Below, piece by piece: positions 38,860 to 47,219 of a stretch of 64,000 bases of DNA (its first letter is position 1; every line of letters begins with the position of its first letter). Source of the stretch: Dictyobacter formicarum (GTDB lineage: Bacteria; Chloroflexota; Ktedonobacteria; Ktedonobacterales; Ktedonobacteraceae); contig NZ_BNJJ01000009.1 of NCBI RefSeq assembly GCF_016587435.1, positions 124,001 to 188,000 on the forward strand. The letters run 5' to 3'. A program made the position numbers and the translations under genes. The notes under the pieces are model-generated. The model worked only from the letters and a program-made list of their open reading frames with translations. It made no database searches and was not told the origin of the DNA.

Positions 38860-39144
38860 ACCCAGGGCGGATGCGGGCATACTCCCAATCTCTTTTTTAT
38901 GCAGTGGTGCAAAGCTTGCGCTGTAAGAGGGAGATGAAAAGCAAGCTTTTTGTGCCTGCGGCCTCTGACACTACGCACCTCACTCTCAATAAAGCGTCGG
39001 ATCTCTATGAGATTTCGCACCTGCGGTGCTCCCAAGGAATTCCAGATGTTTTGCGACACATGCGCTGCAGCGCATGTGTCGCAAAACATTATAAAAAGAG
39101 AGAGGGGCGTCGCGCCCCCAGGCCAGCGTGCGCCTGTACGCATG
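38860..39144. repeat. family A composite palindrome element, copy 2
   Basis: Between convergent genes. It holds a perfect 44-bp palindrome at 39046-39089 (arms ATGTTTTGCGACACATGCGCTG), AAAAAGAGAG and GGGGCG-TCG-CGCCCC (39104-39118), the same order as at 20956-21036. Upstream at 38927-38970 is a segment (GTGCCTGCGGCCTCTGACAC) that matches the 34.9 and 46.76 kb repeats in inverse orientation. It probably also ends transcription of both flanking genes. Confidence 0.6.
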
Positions 39145-42100
39145 CTAGTGAGACGATGATTGCTTATTTGAGGGCAATTTGATGGCGGCAACAACGGCCG
39201 TTTCGTCGCCATCCTCCTCCTCATCGAAATCCTCAGGAACCGGAGTAAAAGGCAGGTTATCGGAACTGGTAAGGGTCTGAGGGGCAGCATCCAGAGCAAC
39301 TATCGGCAAGTTACTCTCAAACACGAACCCACTATCCATATAAATATGATAAGGGAACATAGCCGGATCAAAAGCGCTACTATGTGAAAGCAGGATAATC
39401 TGCTCAAAATGCTGGCTCATAATATCGCCTGTAACGACATCGACCAATGCCTGGGCACGGCCACGATCAAAGGAACTCAATGGCTCATCAAGCAACACAA
39501 AACCCGGCGCGACATTCAAATCACCCGGCAAGGTAGCAATAGCAAAGGCCAGACGCAAGGACAAAGAAAGTAGATCGGCCGCGCCACTGGAAAGCGCTGA
39601 AGTAGATATATATTCACCCGCACCGCTATCCCAAACCTCGATCTGAAACGGGCCGCCGCTAATAGTGCCCACTTCTGGCTCAGTCGTCAAATGCACATCG
39701 TGATAGCGGCCGCCAGTCAACAAAGGCAAAATCTGCTGCATATAATACTCAGTACGCGGCTGAACCTTGCGCAGAAGTCGCTGCTCAGCCTCTTGCAATA
39801 AGCGATGGCCATGCTTCTTAATCTGGTAAGAACGCTCCTCCTGTTCCATCTGTGCGCGTATCTGTTCAAGATCCAGCGGCTCATCGCCGGTCTGCAACTT
39901 CTGCGCCAGAGCATCAGCGCGCTGCAGCAGATCTTGTAACTCCTGTTGATGGGCTGCATACTCATCCTCAAGGCGCTGGCGCTCCTCAGCCGGGTACTCA
40001 TCCAACAGAGACCAGGCAGCTACCAGATCGCGGCGCGCATAACTGTCAAACTGCTCACAATCGTGGGCAGCCAGCAGATTAGCAATAGAAGCCTGAGCGC
40101 CACGAATTTCTTGCTGGCAAAGCTCTATACGGGCAAGAGAAGCCTGTTCCTGATGCTGCAAGGACGTCAACTCATGCAAGATATTCTCTTCATTCGCCTC
40201 CTGTAGCTCCTTCTGGCAACGGTTACGGAGAGCCACCAGAGCCTCGGCAAAAGGATTTAAAGGAACGATCCAGCTACCCAGAGAATTGCTAAACTTCGCC
40301 AGTTGCTTATAATGCTCGGATAAAGATTCCTGACGATCCCGCAGTAAAACCGTATAGCGCGCATGGCTCTCCTGGAGCATAATCTTATTGCCCAGCGTGA
40401 TATGCAATTCTTCAAGCTGGCGCCGGGCCGTTGTCTCAGCATTGCCAACCTCAGCCTGACCAAACCGCACCCCCAAAGGTTTTACTCGCTGACGCAAAGA
40501 ATCTTTTAGCGACTGCAAAGCGCTGCTCAAAGCCAGCTGCTGCTCACGGGCACGCTCAATCTGCGCCTCAGGGGTATGATCCTTATAGCGAGCATTGCGC
40601 TCTTCGAGGGTACGCTTCCTTTCAAGTAAGGAATCCAGACTCTCTTGATTGGCCTTCGTCTGCCTGGCCAGTTCGGCCACAACATCTAGCTTGCCATCCA
40701 GAGAGGCAATTTCATGTTCTGTAGCCTTAATCGTACTATCAACTATACTCTCAAGATCAGGAACACCAATAATATCTTCCTCAGGACGCACGGGAGCCAG
40801 TGCACCAGAAGCAAAAGAAGATTGAGAAAGGGGAACCGGACTAGCCTGAACACGAGCATTGATACTCGGCATTGGCAGATTCTCCTGACCTGCTAGCAAA
40901 GTAATCTCCTGATGCATCAGCTCAACGGCCACCTGATCTTTCTGCAGGTTTTCCTCAATATTATCCCACTGCTCACGCTTACGCATTTCTTCCAGGCGCG
41001 AGCGCTCTTTACTCAGGGCCTCCACAGCCTCCTTCTTCACATTAACGCGGCTACGCGCAGCATTAACCTCTTCGAGCTTCGCGTTCTTCTTCCGCTGGGC
41101 CTCAGCCAGATCCCCCTGATCGCGTGTACCATCCAGGAACAACTGGGCCTCCTCCAGGGTTGGAGGAATCGAGCCACCGAGAGATGTGATTTCCTGCTCA
41201 ACCTCGTGCAGAACACTATCATCGCCAACCATACGCACAGCCGTCTCGCGGGCAGCCACCATCTTCCCCACCCGGCTAATGGCCTCCTGCTCCTGGAGCT
41301 TAAAGGCGTTTTCCTCCTGGCGGCTCTTCTGGTAGCGCTGATAGCTCAGGTAGACGGGAGCGAGCAACAGCAACAACACAATTCCAGCAATGATCGACAC
41401 AACAAAATTGCTTGCCAGCATAAAGAGGGCCAACAACAAACAAATAATAACACCCAGGACACAGCCACCCATCGCAAGCATATACTTATGGGCGGTATCG
41501 CGCGTAGCAAGTTTCTGTGCAGTCACACTTTCCTGTTGCTGGCGAGCCTGATGAACATGTTGTTCAGCCTGCGTCAAACCCTGGGCCAGGCCCTTCAACC
41601 GATGCCACTCCTCCACCTGGTGACGAATATGTAGCTGGCGCCACAACTTCTCCAGGGTATCACTCTGCTGTTGGATCTGCTGAACCTCATATTCCGCCAA
41701 TTCCAGCTCTTGCTCAGCATCATTGATATTCTGAATAACCTTTTGCAAATGAGCCGCATTATCTTCAGCCAATCCCCGGCCAGAAACACGGCGCGTATAA
41801 CTCTCTTCAAGCTGGCGTAGATGCTGCAAGCGCTCGGCCAGAAACTGCAAGCGCTGCAAACGCTCCTCTAATTGAGGACGCCGAGCGCGCCGCTGCTCCT
41901 CCATCTCCTGCAGATTCTTTTGAGTATCCTCCAGGCGTAAGCGAGCCTGATTAATCTGCTCATCCAGCATCTGCAGATGCTGATTTGTCTCTTGATATTC
42001 CCGAACTTCCTGCTCTAAATCTTTAATAGAGTCCACAGCCGTCAACAAATCATTCGACATCCGCTGCAACGTACCAAAGGAACGCGTCAGCTCAGCCAGA

Positions 42101-43050
42101 TCGCTCACGCGCTTCTCAACCTGAGGTAATTCTTCGCGCTCACGGCGCTCCAACTCAGCGATACGGTGCTCAAGCGAAGGCAATTCACGGCGCGCCTCAG
42201 CGATATCATCATAAGATGCAATAATCTCAGAGAGGGTTACATCAGCCTTCTTCAACTGCTGAATACGTCCCTGCTGACTTTTCAGCTCCAGGCGCTGATC
42301 ATGAATCTGCTCCAGGCTCTGCTCAAGTTCACTGATATCCGCCTCTTGTTGATCGATATCGGCCAGGTACTCATTCACCTGAACAGCATCGAGGGCCATC
42401 TCAAACTGTTCCAGTTGCTCACGAAGCTCTGGAATGTGTGCCTGAATCTCAGCCAGCGAAAGTCGTTCAGAGCAAACATGCAACTGCTCTTCATCCTCAG
42501 GCTTCACCTGAAACTGCTCAGACAGGGCCGTCGCCGCATCCAATCCCAGCAAATTACGAATCGTCTTCTCGCGAGCCGAGCCAGAAATAGACTCCAGCAG
42601 CGTCAGCCCCTTCTGCTCAACCAGTCCAGACTCACGCAGAGTCTCCCCATTCAAGTTACCCAGTTCAGAAATAATGCGTGCATTTACAGTCGCCAGATCA
42701 GTAATCGGCGGCTCATCGGGCATGCCCAGTTGCCGAATCTGCAAAGAGGCCGACTGCCCATGGCCACGCTCAATCGTACGAGCGATCGTTAGTTCAGTCG
42801 CACCAACCGAAAGGGTAAGAGTCACCACCGCACTCGCTGAGCCATAAGAAATCAAATCATCTAGAGATCTATGATCGCGCCGAGAAGTCAGAGGTTCGCC
42901 ATACAATGCAAAATAAAGACTTTCAATGAGAGCAGACTTCCCAGCCTCATTGGGGCCCTGAATCAAGATACTACCACGTTGAGGGAAATGCAGGTTCATA
43001 GAACGCAAAAGCCTGAACCGCTCAATTGTTACATGCTTTAGAATTATCAT
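39145..43050 (-). CDS. Rad50/SbcC-like coiled-coil ATPase with a membrane hairpin (YhaN-like)
   Basis: A 1301-residue SMC-type ATPase. N-terminus: IERFRLLRSMNLHFP and Walker A GPNEAGKSAL (about 34-43). Long coiled coils follow. Near residues 520-575 the coil is interrupted by two hydrophobic segments (GCVLGVIICLLLALFMLAS and FVVSIIAGIVLLLLLAPVYL) instead of a CxxC zinc hook. C-terminus: signature SSGAADLLSLSLRLAFAIA and Walker B FVLLDEPLSSFD. It forms a pair with the Mre11-like gene 63 bp upstream, as in the Bacillus yhaO-yhaN pair, to which I liken it. Role in DNA end processing at the membrane is inferred. The ATG at 43050 has GGAG seven bases upstream. Confidence 0.85.
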   Translation of the reverse strand: MIILKHVTIERFRLLRSMNLHFPQRGSILIQGPNEAGKSALIESLYFALYGEPLTSRRDHRSLDDLISYGSASAVVTLTLSVGATELTIARTIERGHGQSASLQIRQLGMPDEPPITDLATVNARIISELGNLNGETLRESGLVEQKGLTLLESISGSAREKTIRNLLGLDAATALSEQFQVKPEDEEQLHVCSERLSLAEIQAHIPELREQLEQFEMALDAVQVNEYLADIDQQEADISELEQSLEQIHDQRLELKSQQGRIQQLKKADVTLSEIIASYDDIAEARRELPSLEHRIAELERREREELPQVEKRVSDLAELTRSFGTLQRMSNDLLTAVDSIKDLEQEVREYQETNQHLQMLDEQINQARLRLEDTQKNLQEMEEQRRARRPQLEERLQRLQFLAERLQHLRQLEESYTRRVSGRGLAEDNAAHLQKVIQNINDAEQELELAEYEVQQIQQQSDTLEKLWRQLHIRHQVEEWHRLKGLAQGLTQAEQHVHQARQQQESVTAQKLATRDTAHKYMLAMGGCVLGVIICLLLALFMLASNFVVSIIAGIVLLLLLAPVYLSYQRYQKSRQEENAFKLQEQEAISRVGKMVAARETAVRMVGDDSVLHEVEQEITSLGGSIPPTLEEAQLFLDGTRDQGDLAEAQRKKNAKLEEVNAARSRVNVKKEAVEALSKERSRLEEMRKREQWDNIEENLQKDQVAVELMHQEITLLAGQENLPMPSINARVQASPVPLSQSSFASGALAPVRPEEDIIGVPDLESIVDSTIKATEHEIASLDGKLDVVAELARQTKANQESLDSLLERKRTLEERNARYKDHTPEAQIERAREQQLALSSALQSLKDSLRQRVKPLGVRFGQAEVGNAETTARRQLEELHITLGNKIMLQESHARYTVLLRDRQESLSEHYKQLAKFSNSLGSWIVPLNPFAEALVALRNRCQKELQEANEENILHELTSLQHQEQASLARIELCQQEIRGAQASIANLLAAHDCEQFDSYARRDLVAAWSLLDEYPAEERQRLEDEYAAHQQELQDLLQRADALAQKLQTGDEPLDLEQIRAQMEQEERSYQIKKHGHRLLQEAEQRLLRKVQPRTEYYMQQILPLLTGGRYHDVHLTTEPEVGTISGGPFQIEVWDSGAGEYISTSALSSGAADLLSLSLRLAFAIATLPGDLNVAPGFVLLDEPLSSFDRGRAQALVDVVTGDIMSQHFEQIILLSHSSAFDPAMFPYHIYMDSGFVFESNLPIVALDAAPQTLTSSDNLPFTPVPEDFDEEEDGDETAVVAAIKLPSNKQSSSH

Positions 43051-43113
43051 GGGTCTACTCCGTTCGCCAGTGCCAGACTGAAAGGCTCGACTGGATACCA
43101 ACCATCGCAGCTA

Positions 43114-44412
43114 CTACCTACTTTTCATCTCATCTATCGCCAACAATAATTCCTCTTTCGTGAAGCGCAAAGCTTTCTGTTCATCAGCAGCAGCGGAAGA
43201 GATCCACTCATCGGCCAGTGAAGATAGCTCCTCGCGCAAAGAGAGACGCTCACCCGCCTCAACGGAGACCGGAACCTCCTCATTTAAAACGGAAAGGGCG
43301 CTATCATCGATGGCCAGAGCAAAACAATGCTCTTCTCCATAGCGACGAATTTGATTAAGGTCAAGTTGATGATACGCGCTACGGGTCAACTCTCCATTTA
43401 GACGCAAAAGAATCATCGCATCATCATTACAGAGAGGACGCAGGCGCTCCAACATAATCCCGGTCGGAGAACTTGTCGAATCAGCAGGCCAGAGTTCTTC
43501 AGTCGAAATAGCCAGGCTATGCATAGAAAGAGCATCGACGCTAATGTGATTGCACCAGCGCACGCCATCAGCCGCCAGCCCCAGAAAAACAAATCCTGGA
43601 GCCTGATCGGGCGTACTAAAATCGATATACTGGGTTGCCCCCGCCACAATGACATCGGTCTGGCCGATCTGCAAACGACTATGATTGTGATGATAGCCTT
43701 CAAGAATATAAGAAAAAACGGTCTGTTCGCGAATGCTCTGCTGTGCTACCACAGCCCGTGTATCAAGGAGAGAAGAACCGACCGTCAGCCCCTCAATAGG
43801 GGCATGCAAGACCAGCAAAGGAATATTGGCTCGCTCAATCTCCAAATCAACCTGCAAATTGGCCATAGGATCGCCCACCTGACCAGCCAGTACACCCAGG
43901 CCACAGATACCGACCGTCGTACCCCGCACATCGACAATGACAGGCTCAAGCTGTGATGATGGGCTTTTCTGTGTCGGAGACAAATACTGAAGAGCGCCCA
44001 GGCGAGCATAGCTCATCTGAGGGGCCGGCGTCGTATCGCCCAACAAAGACTGAGCGGCAGTTGGCGTATCATGCACTCCACCGAGAGCGAAAGTCTGCAC
44101 ACCAGCCTGCTTTAGCTGAGCCAAGCGCTCCGCCACAAAACTGCGGTCCCGCTCATCCGGAGTCGTCGTATCAAAAAGGTCGCCCGCCTGAACAAATAAA
44201 TCGACCCCCTGAACAATCGCGAAATCTGTTGCCTGCTGAAACGCATGGCGCAAACGCTGCTGGCGCTCCTCACGCTTACGAGGATGTTGTCCAAACCCCG
44301 TGTAACCCAGATGGTTATCCGCCGTCAGCACCACCGTAATCACACCCTCACGCTGCTGATTCTCAGGGATGGCATCTGGTTTCAAATCTTGTTTCAAAAT
44401 ATCATCTCCCAT
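43114..44412 (-). CDS. Mre11/SbcD-like metallophosphoesterase (YhaO-like)
   Basis: A 432-residue calcineurin-type phosphoesterase. Motifs: TADNHLG (residues about 33-39), VQAGDLFD, ALGGVHD, LLVLHAPIEG and GYHHNH. In SbcD/Mre11 the third motif is GNHD; here Asn, a metal ligand and transition-state contact, is replaced by Val (GVHD), so activity may differ. The C-terminal 150 residues form a capping-like domain. It pairs with the Rad50-like ATPase downstream. ATG 44412 has AAGGA about ten bases upstream; the GTG at 44421 abuts that site. Confidence 0.82.
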   Translation of the reverse strand: MGDDILKQDLKPDAIPENQQREGVITVVLTADNHLGYTGFGQHPRKREERQQRLRHAFQQATDFAIVQGVDLFVQAGDLFDTTTPDERDRSFVAERLAQLKQAGVQTFALGGVHDTPTAAQSLLGDTTPAPQMSYARLGALQYLSPTQKSPSSQLEPVIVDVRGTTVGICGLGVLAGQVGDPMANLQVDLEIERANIPLLVLHAPIEGLTVGSSLLDTRAVVAQQSIREQTVFSYILEGYHHNHSRLQIGQTDVIVAGATQYIDFSTPDQAPGFVFLGLAADGVRWCNHISVDALSMHSLAISTEELWPADSTSSPTGIMLERLRPLCNDDAMILLRLNGELTRSAYHQLDLNQIRRYGEEHCFALAIDDSALSVLNEEVPVSVEAGERLSLREELSSLADEWISSAAADEQKALRFTKEELLLAIDEMKSR

Positions 44413-44490
44413 CGGGACCACTTCCTTGTTAGCTAACTAGAGAAGCAAGCTACTCCAACGCTGACAAACGCAGCCAGGCTCCATTCACAC

Positions 44491-44512
44491 ATCTAACCTG
44501 ATCAGGTTAGAT
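44491..44512. promoter_or_regulatory. perfect 22-bp palindrome upstream of the Mre11/Rad50-like pair
   Basis: Two arms ATCTAACCTGA and complement with no loop, about 80 bp before the phosphoesterase gene. Length, symmetry and position fit a dimeric repressor operator. Flanked by two CATTCACA copies at about 44482 and 44543. Confidence 0.5.
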
Positions 44513-44837
44513 CCAGCCCGGTCGACCAGAAATAATCGGTCAGCATTCACATTTATGCATTCTGTCTTTACAAGTGAACACTGCTGGATGTTAGTACTCT
44601 TTTCTCAAGGTGAGTCTATCACAAAAGCAGACGATTAAAAACGAATCATGATGGTAAGAGGGACTATTTGGGGGATAAGAGGAGTAGTACAAAGTAATAC
44701 AAAAGTACTTATTCCTCCTTTGTCGTAGACAGTATGAAAAATGAAATATTAATATGATAACGATCCACCAAAATACAGCAAGAAAAAACATAACATAAAG
44801 GCAAGCATCAACCAAGATTTAAATACCAGGCAAAAAG

Positions 44838-44865
44838 TTGGTCGATGATAGCCAATTGGTATTAT
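44838..44865 (+). promoter_or_regulatory. candidate promoter of the HD-GYP gene
   Basis: TTGGTC, 16 bases, TATTAT, about 85 bp before the GTG start. Confidence 0.4.
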
Positions 44866-44950
44866 TCGCTTTATATTAGAGCAATTCATTCGTATTCGTT
44901 ATTGGTAGCCAGAAAGTTACCAAGTTCCGTTAGATATGTGGGAGAGCAGA

Positions 44951-45637
44951 GTGGTGGCTGTAAAGTATTTATCACATTTAGAGAGAGACAAAGAAACAAA
45001 AAAAGTGCTCCTCTCATTGGCTCAGAGCATTCAAGAGCGTGACATCGTCACCTACGAACACTCACGCCGAGTAGCGGTTTATGCTCAAAGGCTGGCACGC
45101 TACCTTGGCTGGAGTCGGCGAGAAGCAAGGGATCTAGCACTGGCTGCGCTAGTCCATGATCTAGGCAAAACCTGGATAGGCAACGACATCTTAAACAAAT
45201 CGGCAGCCCTCTCAACAGAGGAAAGGCAGAAGATGGAACGCCATCCAATTACAGGAGCGAGAATATTAATCGGGTATGAGGTTCACCCTTTCTATGTGGA
45301 AGCGGTGCTATATCATCATGAATCCTGGAACGGGCAAGGCTATCCTGCCAAGCTAAAAGGCGAAGAAATACCACTCAGTTCAAGGATACTGACCGTAGCC
45401 GACGTCTACGACGTCCTCACCTCACAGCGTCCATATAAAGCCCCACTCACCATGGACGAAGCACGAGAGCGACTCCTGGCTAGCTCAGGTACCAACTTTG
45501 ATCCCGTCATCTTGCAGGCATTTGTGCATTTACTAGACATCACGCCAGATTTCACCCTCTCGCAGCATATCTGTGGTATTTCCTTAAAGAGCCTACGCCA
45601 ACCAGGCTTTTATAACATGTTTATAGCTGGTTCCTAG
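44951..45637 (+). CDS. HD-GYP domain phosphodiesterase
   Basis: A 228-residue protein made almost only of an HD-GYP domain: EHSRRVAVYAQRLARYLG, LVHDLGKTWIG (HD), HHESWNGQGYPAKLKGEEIPL (GYP), ILTVADVYDVLTSQRPYK and GTNFDPVILQAF. Such domains hydrolyse cyclic di-GMP or related dinucleotides. There is no sensor domain, so input must come from a partner. GTG 44951 (GGGAG six bases upstream) is preferred to ATG 44936, which lacks a ribosome site; GTG 44954 is equally possible. The gene stands alone. Confidence 0.85.
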   Translation: MVAVKYLSHLERDKETKKVLLSLAQSIQERDIVTYEHSRRVAVYAQRLARYLGWSRREARDLALAALVHDLGKTWIGNDILNKSAALSTEERQKMERHPITGARILIGYEVHPFYVEAVLYHHESWNGQGYPAKLKGEEIPLSSRILTVADVYDVLTSQRPYKAPLTMDEARERLLASSGTNFDPVILQAFVHLLDITPDFTLSQHICGISLKSLRQPGFYNMFIAGS

Positions 45638-45662
45638 CACCAGAAAAGCAACCAAAACAGCA

Positions 45663-45698
45663 ACAAAGACTGGTCTCAACCGCAGGACCAGCCTTTGT
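45663..45698. terminator. bidirectional hairpin
   Basis: ACAAAG-A-CTGGTC, 10-base loop, GACCAG-C-CTTTGT, between the convergent HD-GYP and binding-protein genes. One mismatch in each arm. Confidence 0.5.
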
Positions 45699-45714
45699 CA
45701 TTGTAGTGCCAAAC

Positions 45715-46650
45715 TTACCTCTTCCAATAGCTCCCAGTAGCGGTCTGTGACTGGATATTATAATTAGCCGGGACCGTAATATCGCCGCTATAGAGTCCCC
45801 ACTTTTGAATTAAAGAGTGGTAGGTACCATTTTGTTGTAAAGACTCCAGGGCCAACCTGATAGTAGAGGACAGCGCCACATCATCATTACGCACCAGAAT
45901 ACCCTCTGTCGTCACCCCAACCGTTCCACCGACCCGCTGCAAGACATTTGGATGAAGCAACAACGAATAATCGGCTACCGAAGCATCTTCATAAGCAGCA
46001 GCCACACGCTGGCTCTGCAACAACTGAAGAGCAGCATCATACTGCTTCACTGTCACCACATTTATCGCAGGCTGACTATTCTGACGACACATCTCCCCCA
46101 TACTCAACAACTCACGAGGCTCAGAAGTCTGTTCTTGCACAGCCACAGACTTACCACACAAATCCACTAAAGAATGTACAGCCAGAGGGTTTCCCTTAAG
46201 CACCAAAAAAGACTTACCGCCGCGAAAATAAGGAATAAAATTGACCCGCTTTTGCACTTCAGGAGTAATGCTCACCGCTGAAATAACCACATCAAAGCGC
46301 CTGGCCACCAGGCCATCGATCAGGGACGAAAAATCATTCGACACCACATGATTTTTCAAATGCATCTTTGCAGCAATATCACTAATTAAATCAATATCAA
46401 AACCAGCGGGTTGTTTGGAAGTAGACTCAAGGAACTCCTGTGGAGGATAATTGAGATAGCTACCAACCGTCAGCTCATTAGCAGTAATCACGTACAGAGC
46501 AGGATCAACAGTGGGTGAAGGTGTAGAGAGTAAAGATGGTGAAGCCGACCCACCCTCACAAGCAGTCAAAAAGAACAGGCACAAACATACAGACAGGAAG
46601 ACATTCAGACACCGATAGCGCCGCCCGCCCCCCAAAAAAGGATAAACCAT
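45715..46650 (-). CDS. amino-acid-type ABC transporter substrate-binding lipoprotein
   Basis: A 311-residue solute-binding protein family 3 member. The N-terminus has a signal with lipobox FLTAC, then a Ser/Pro linker, then the two-lobed domain: LTVGSYLNYPPQEFL, PAGFDIDLISDIAAKM, RFDVVISAVSITPEVQKRVNFIPYF, KSVAVQEQTSEP and AAYEDASVADYSLLL. Homologues bind polar amino acids, or act as sensors. No permease or ATPase is adjacent, so it is an orphan component. The ATG at 46650 has GAGGAG about 12 bases upstream. Confidence 0.85.
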   Translation of the reverse strand: MVYPFLGGGRRYRCLNVFLSVCLCLFFLTACEGGSASPSLLSTPSPTVDPALYVITANELTVGSYLNYPPQEFLESTSKQPAGFDIDLISDIAAKMHLKNHVVSNDFSSLIDGLVARRFDVVISAVSITPEVQKRVNFIPYFRGGKSFLVLKGNPLAVHSLVDLCGKSVAVQEQTSEPRELLSMGEMCRQNSQPAINVVTVKQYDAALQLLQSQRVAAAYEDASVADYSLLLHPNVLQRVGGTVGVTTEGILVRNDDVALSSTIRLALESLQQNGTYHSLIQKWGLYSGDITVPANYNIQSQTATGSYWKR

Positions 46651-46731
46651 GAAAAATGAAAGCTCCTCTCAACATACAGCATAGACAGATGCAGCAAAGG
46701 CTTAACTCATTCATCCTTTACAACCACTTAA

Positions 46732-46935
46732 GAGTGTGTCTGAAAGCCAGAGGGTTCGCGCCTTCAGCTCCTGACGCCACGCGCTTACAGCGCTCAAAAG
46801 GTCTTTTATGCGTTGGTGCAGCTATCCGCGCTTTGCGCGGGTAGCTGCACCAACGCATAAAAAATGGCTCGGGCGCGCAAGTGCCCGAGCCATGGGGTGA
46901 TTGACTTCCCATCGTAATGGACTTCAGACACTTTC
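46732..46935. mobile_element. 204-bp MITE-like element
   Basis: Imperfect 17-bp terminal inverted repeats (left GAGTGTGTCTGAAAGCC, right GGACTTCAGACACTTTC) flanked by a direct TAA on each side (46729-46731 and 46936-46938). Inside is a large hairpin at 46804-46863 and a GGCTCGGGCGC/GTGCCCGAGCC hairpin at 46866-46891, plus a family A block. No coding capacity. TNA-type duplications are typical of IS5-like transposases, which could mobilise it in trans; that link is inferred. Confidence 0.6.
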
Positions 46936-46938
46936 TAA

Positions 46939-47219
46939 ACCAGATGCGCACCAAACGATGCCCACGTCTATTAAGTAATTACGTTAGATTAACACCCGGC
47001 ATCACGGACCAGGGAATTTTATGTACTGTGTGCAACAAGAATTTTACATTTATAAAAAAAGATGCCGGAAAAACGCCGTGTCAAATGCTGTTTCTCAGAA
47101 GCTGTTATGATACACTATCAAATAGCTAGATACAAACAACAACCGAAGAACACAACAATACCACTCTACTGTGCACTTGTAGTCGCGAAACTCAGCTTGA
47201 GGGGCTTGGAGGGTCTAGC
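46939..47219. other. upstream region of the debranching enzyme gene
   Basis: No gene. An extended -10 (TGTTATGAT, 47103-47111) lies about 110 bp before the ATG at 47220, without a clear -35. Confidence 0.35.

Larger units (their letters stand above)
44413..44950. other. divergent regulatory region
   Basis: No gene seen. It holds the 22-bp palindrome and a plus-strand promoter candidate; the middle (44570-44830) is AT-rich with no further structure that I can name. Confidence 0.4.

Noticed and set aside
44491..44560. Possible TPP riboswitch because of ACCTGATCAGGTTAGAT
   Set aside because: The CTGAGA and distal conserved blocks are absent; the sequence is explained by a simple palindrome, and the gene is not in thiamine metabolism.
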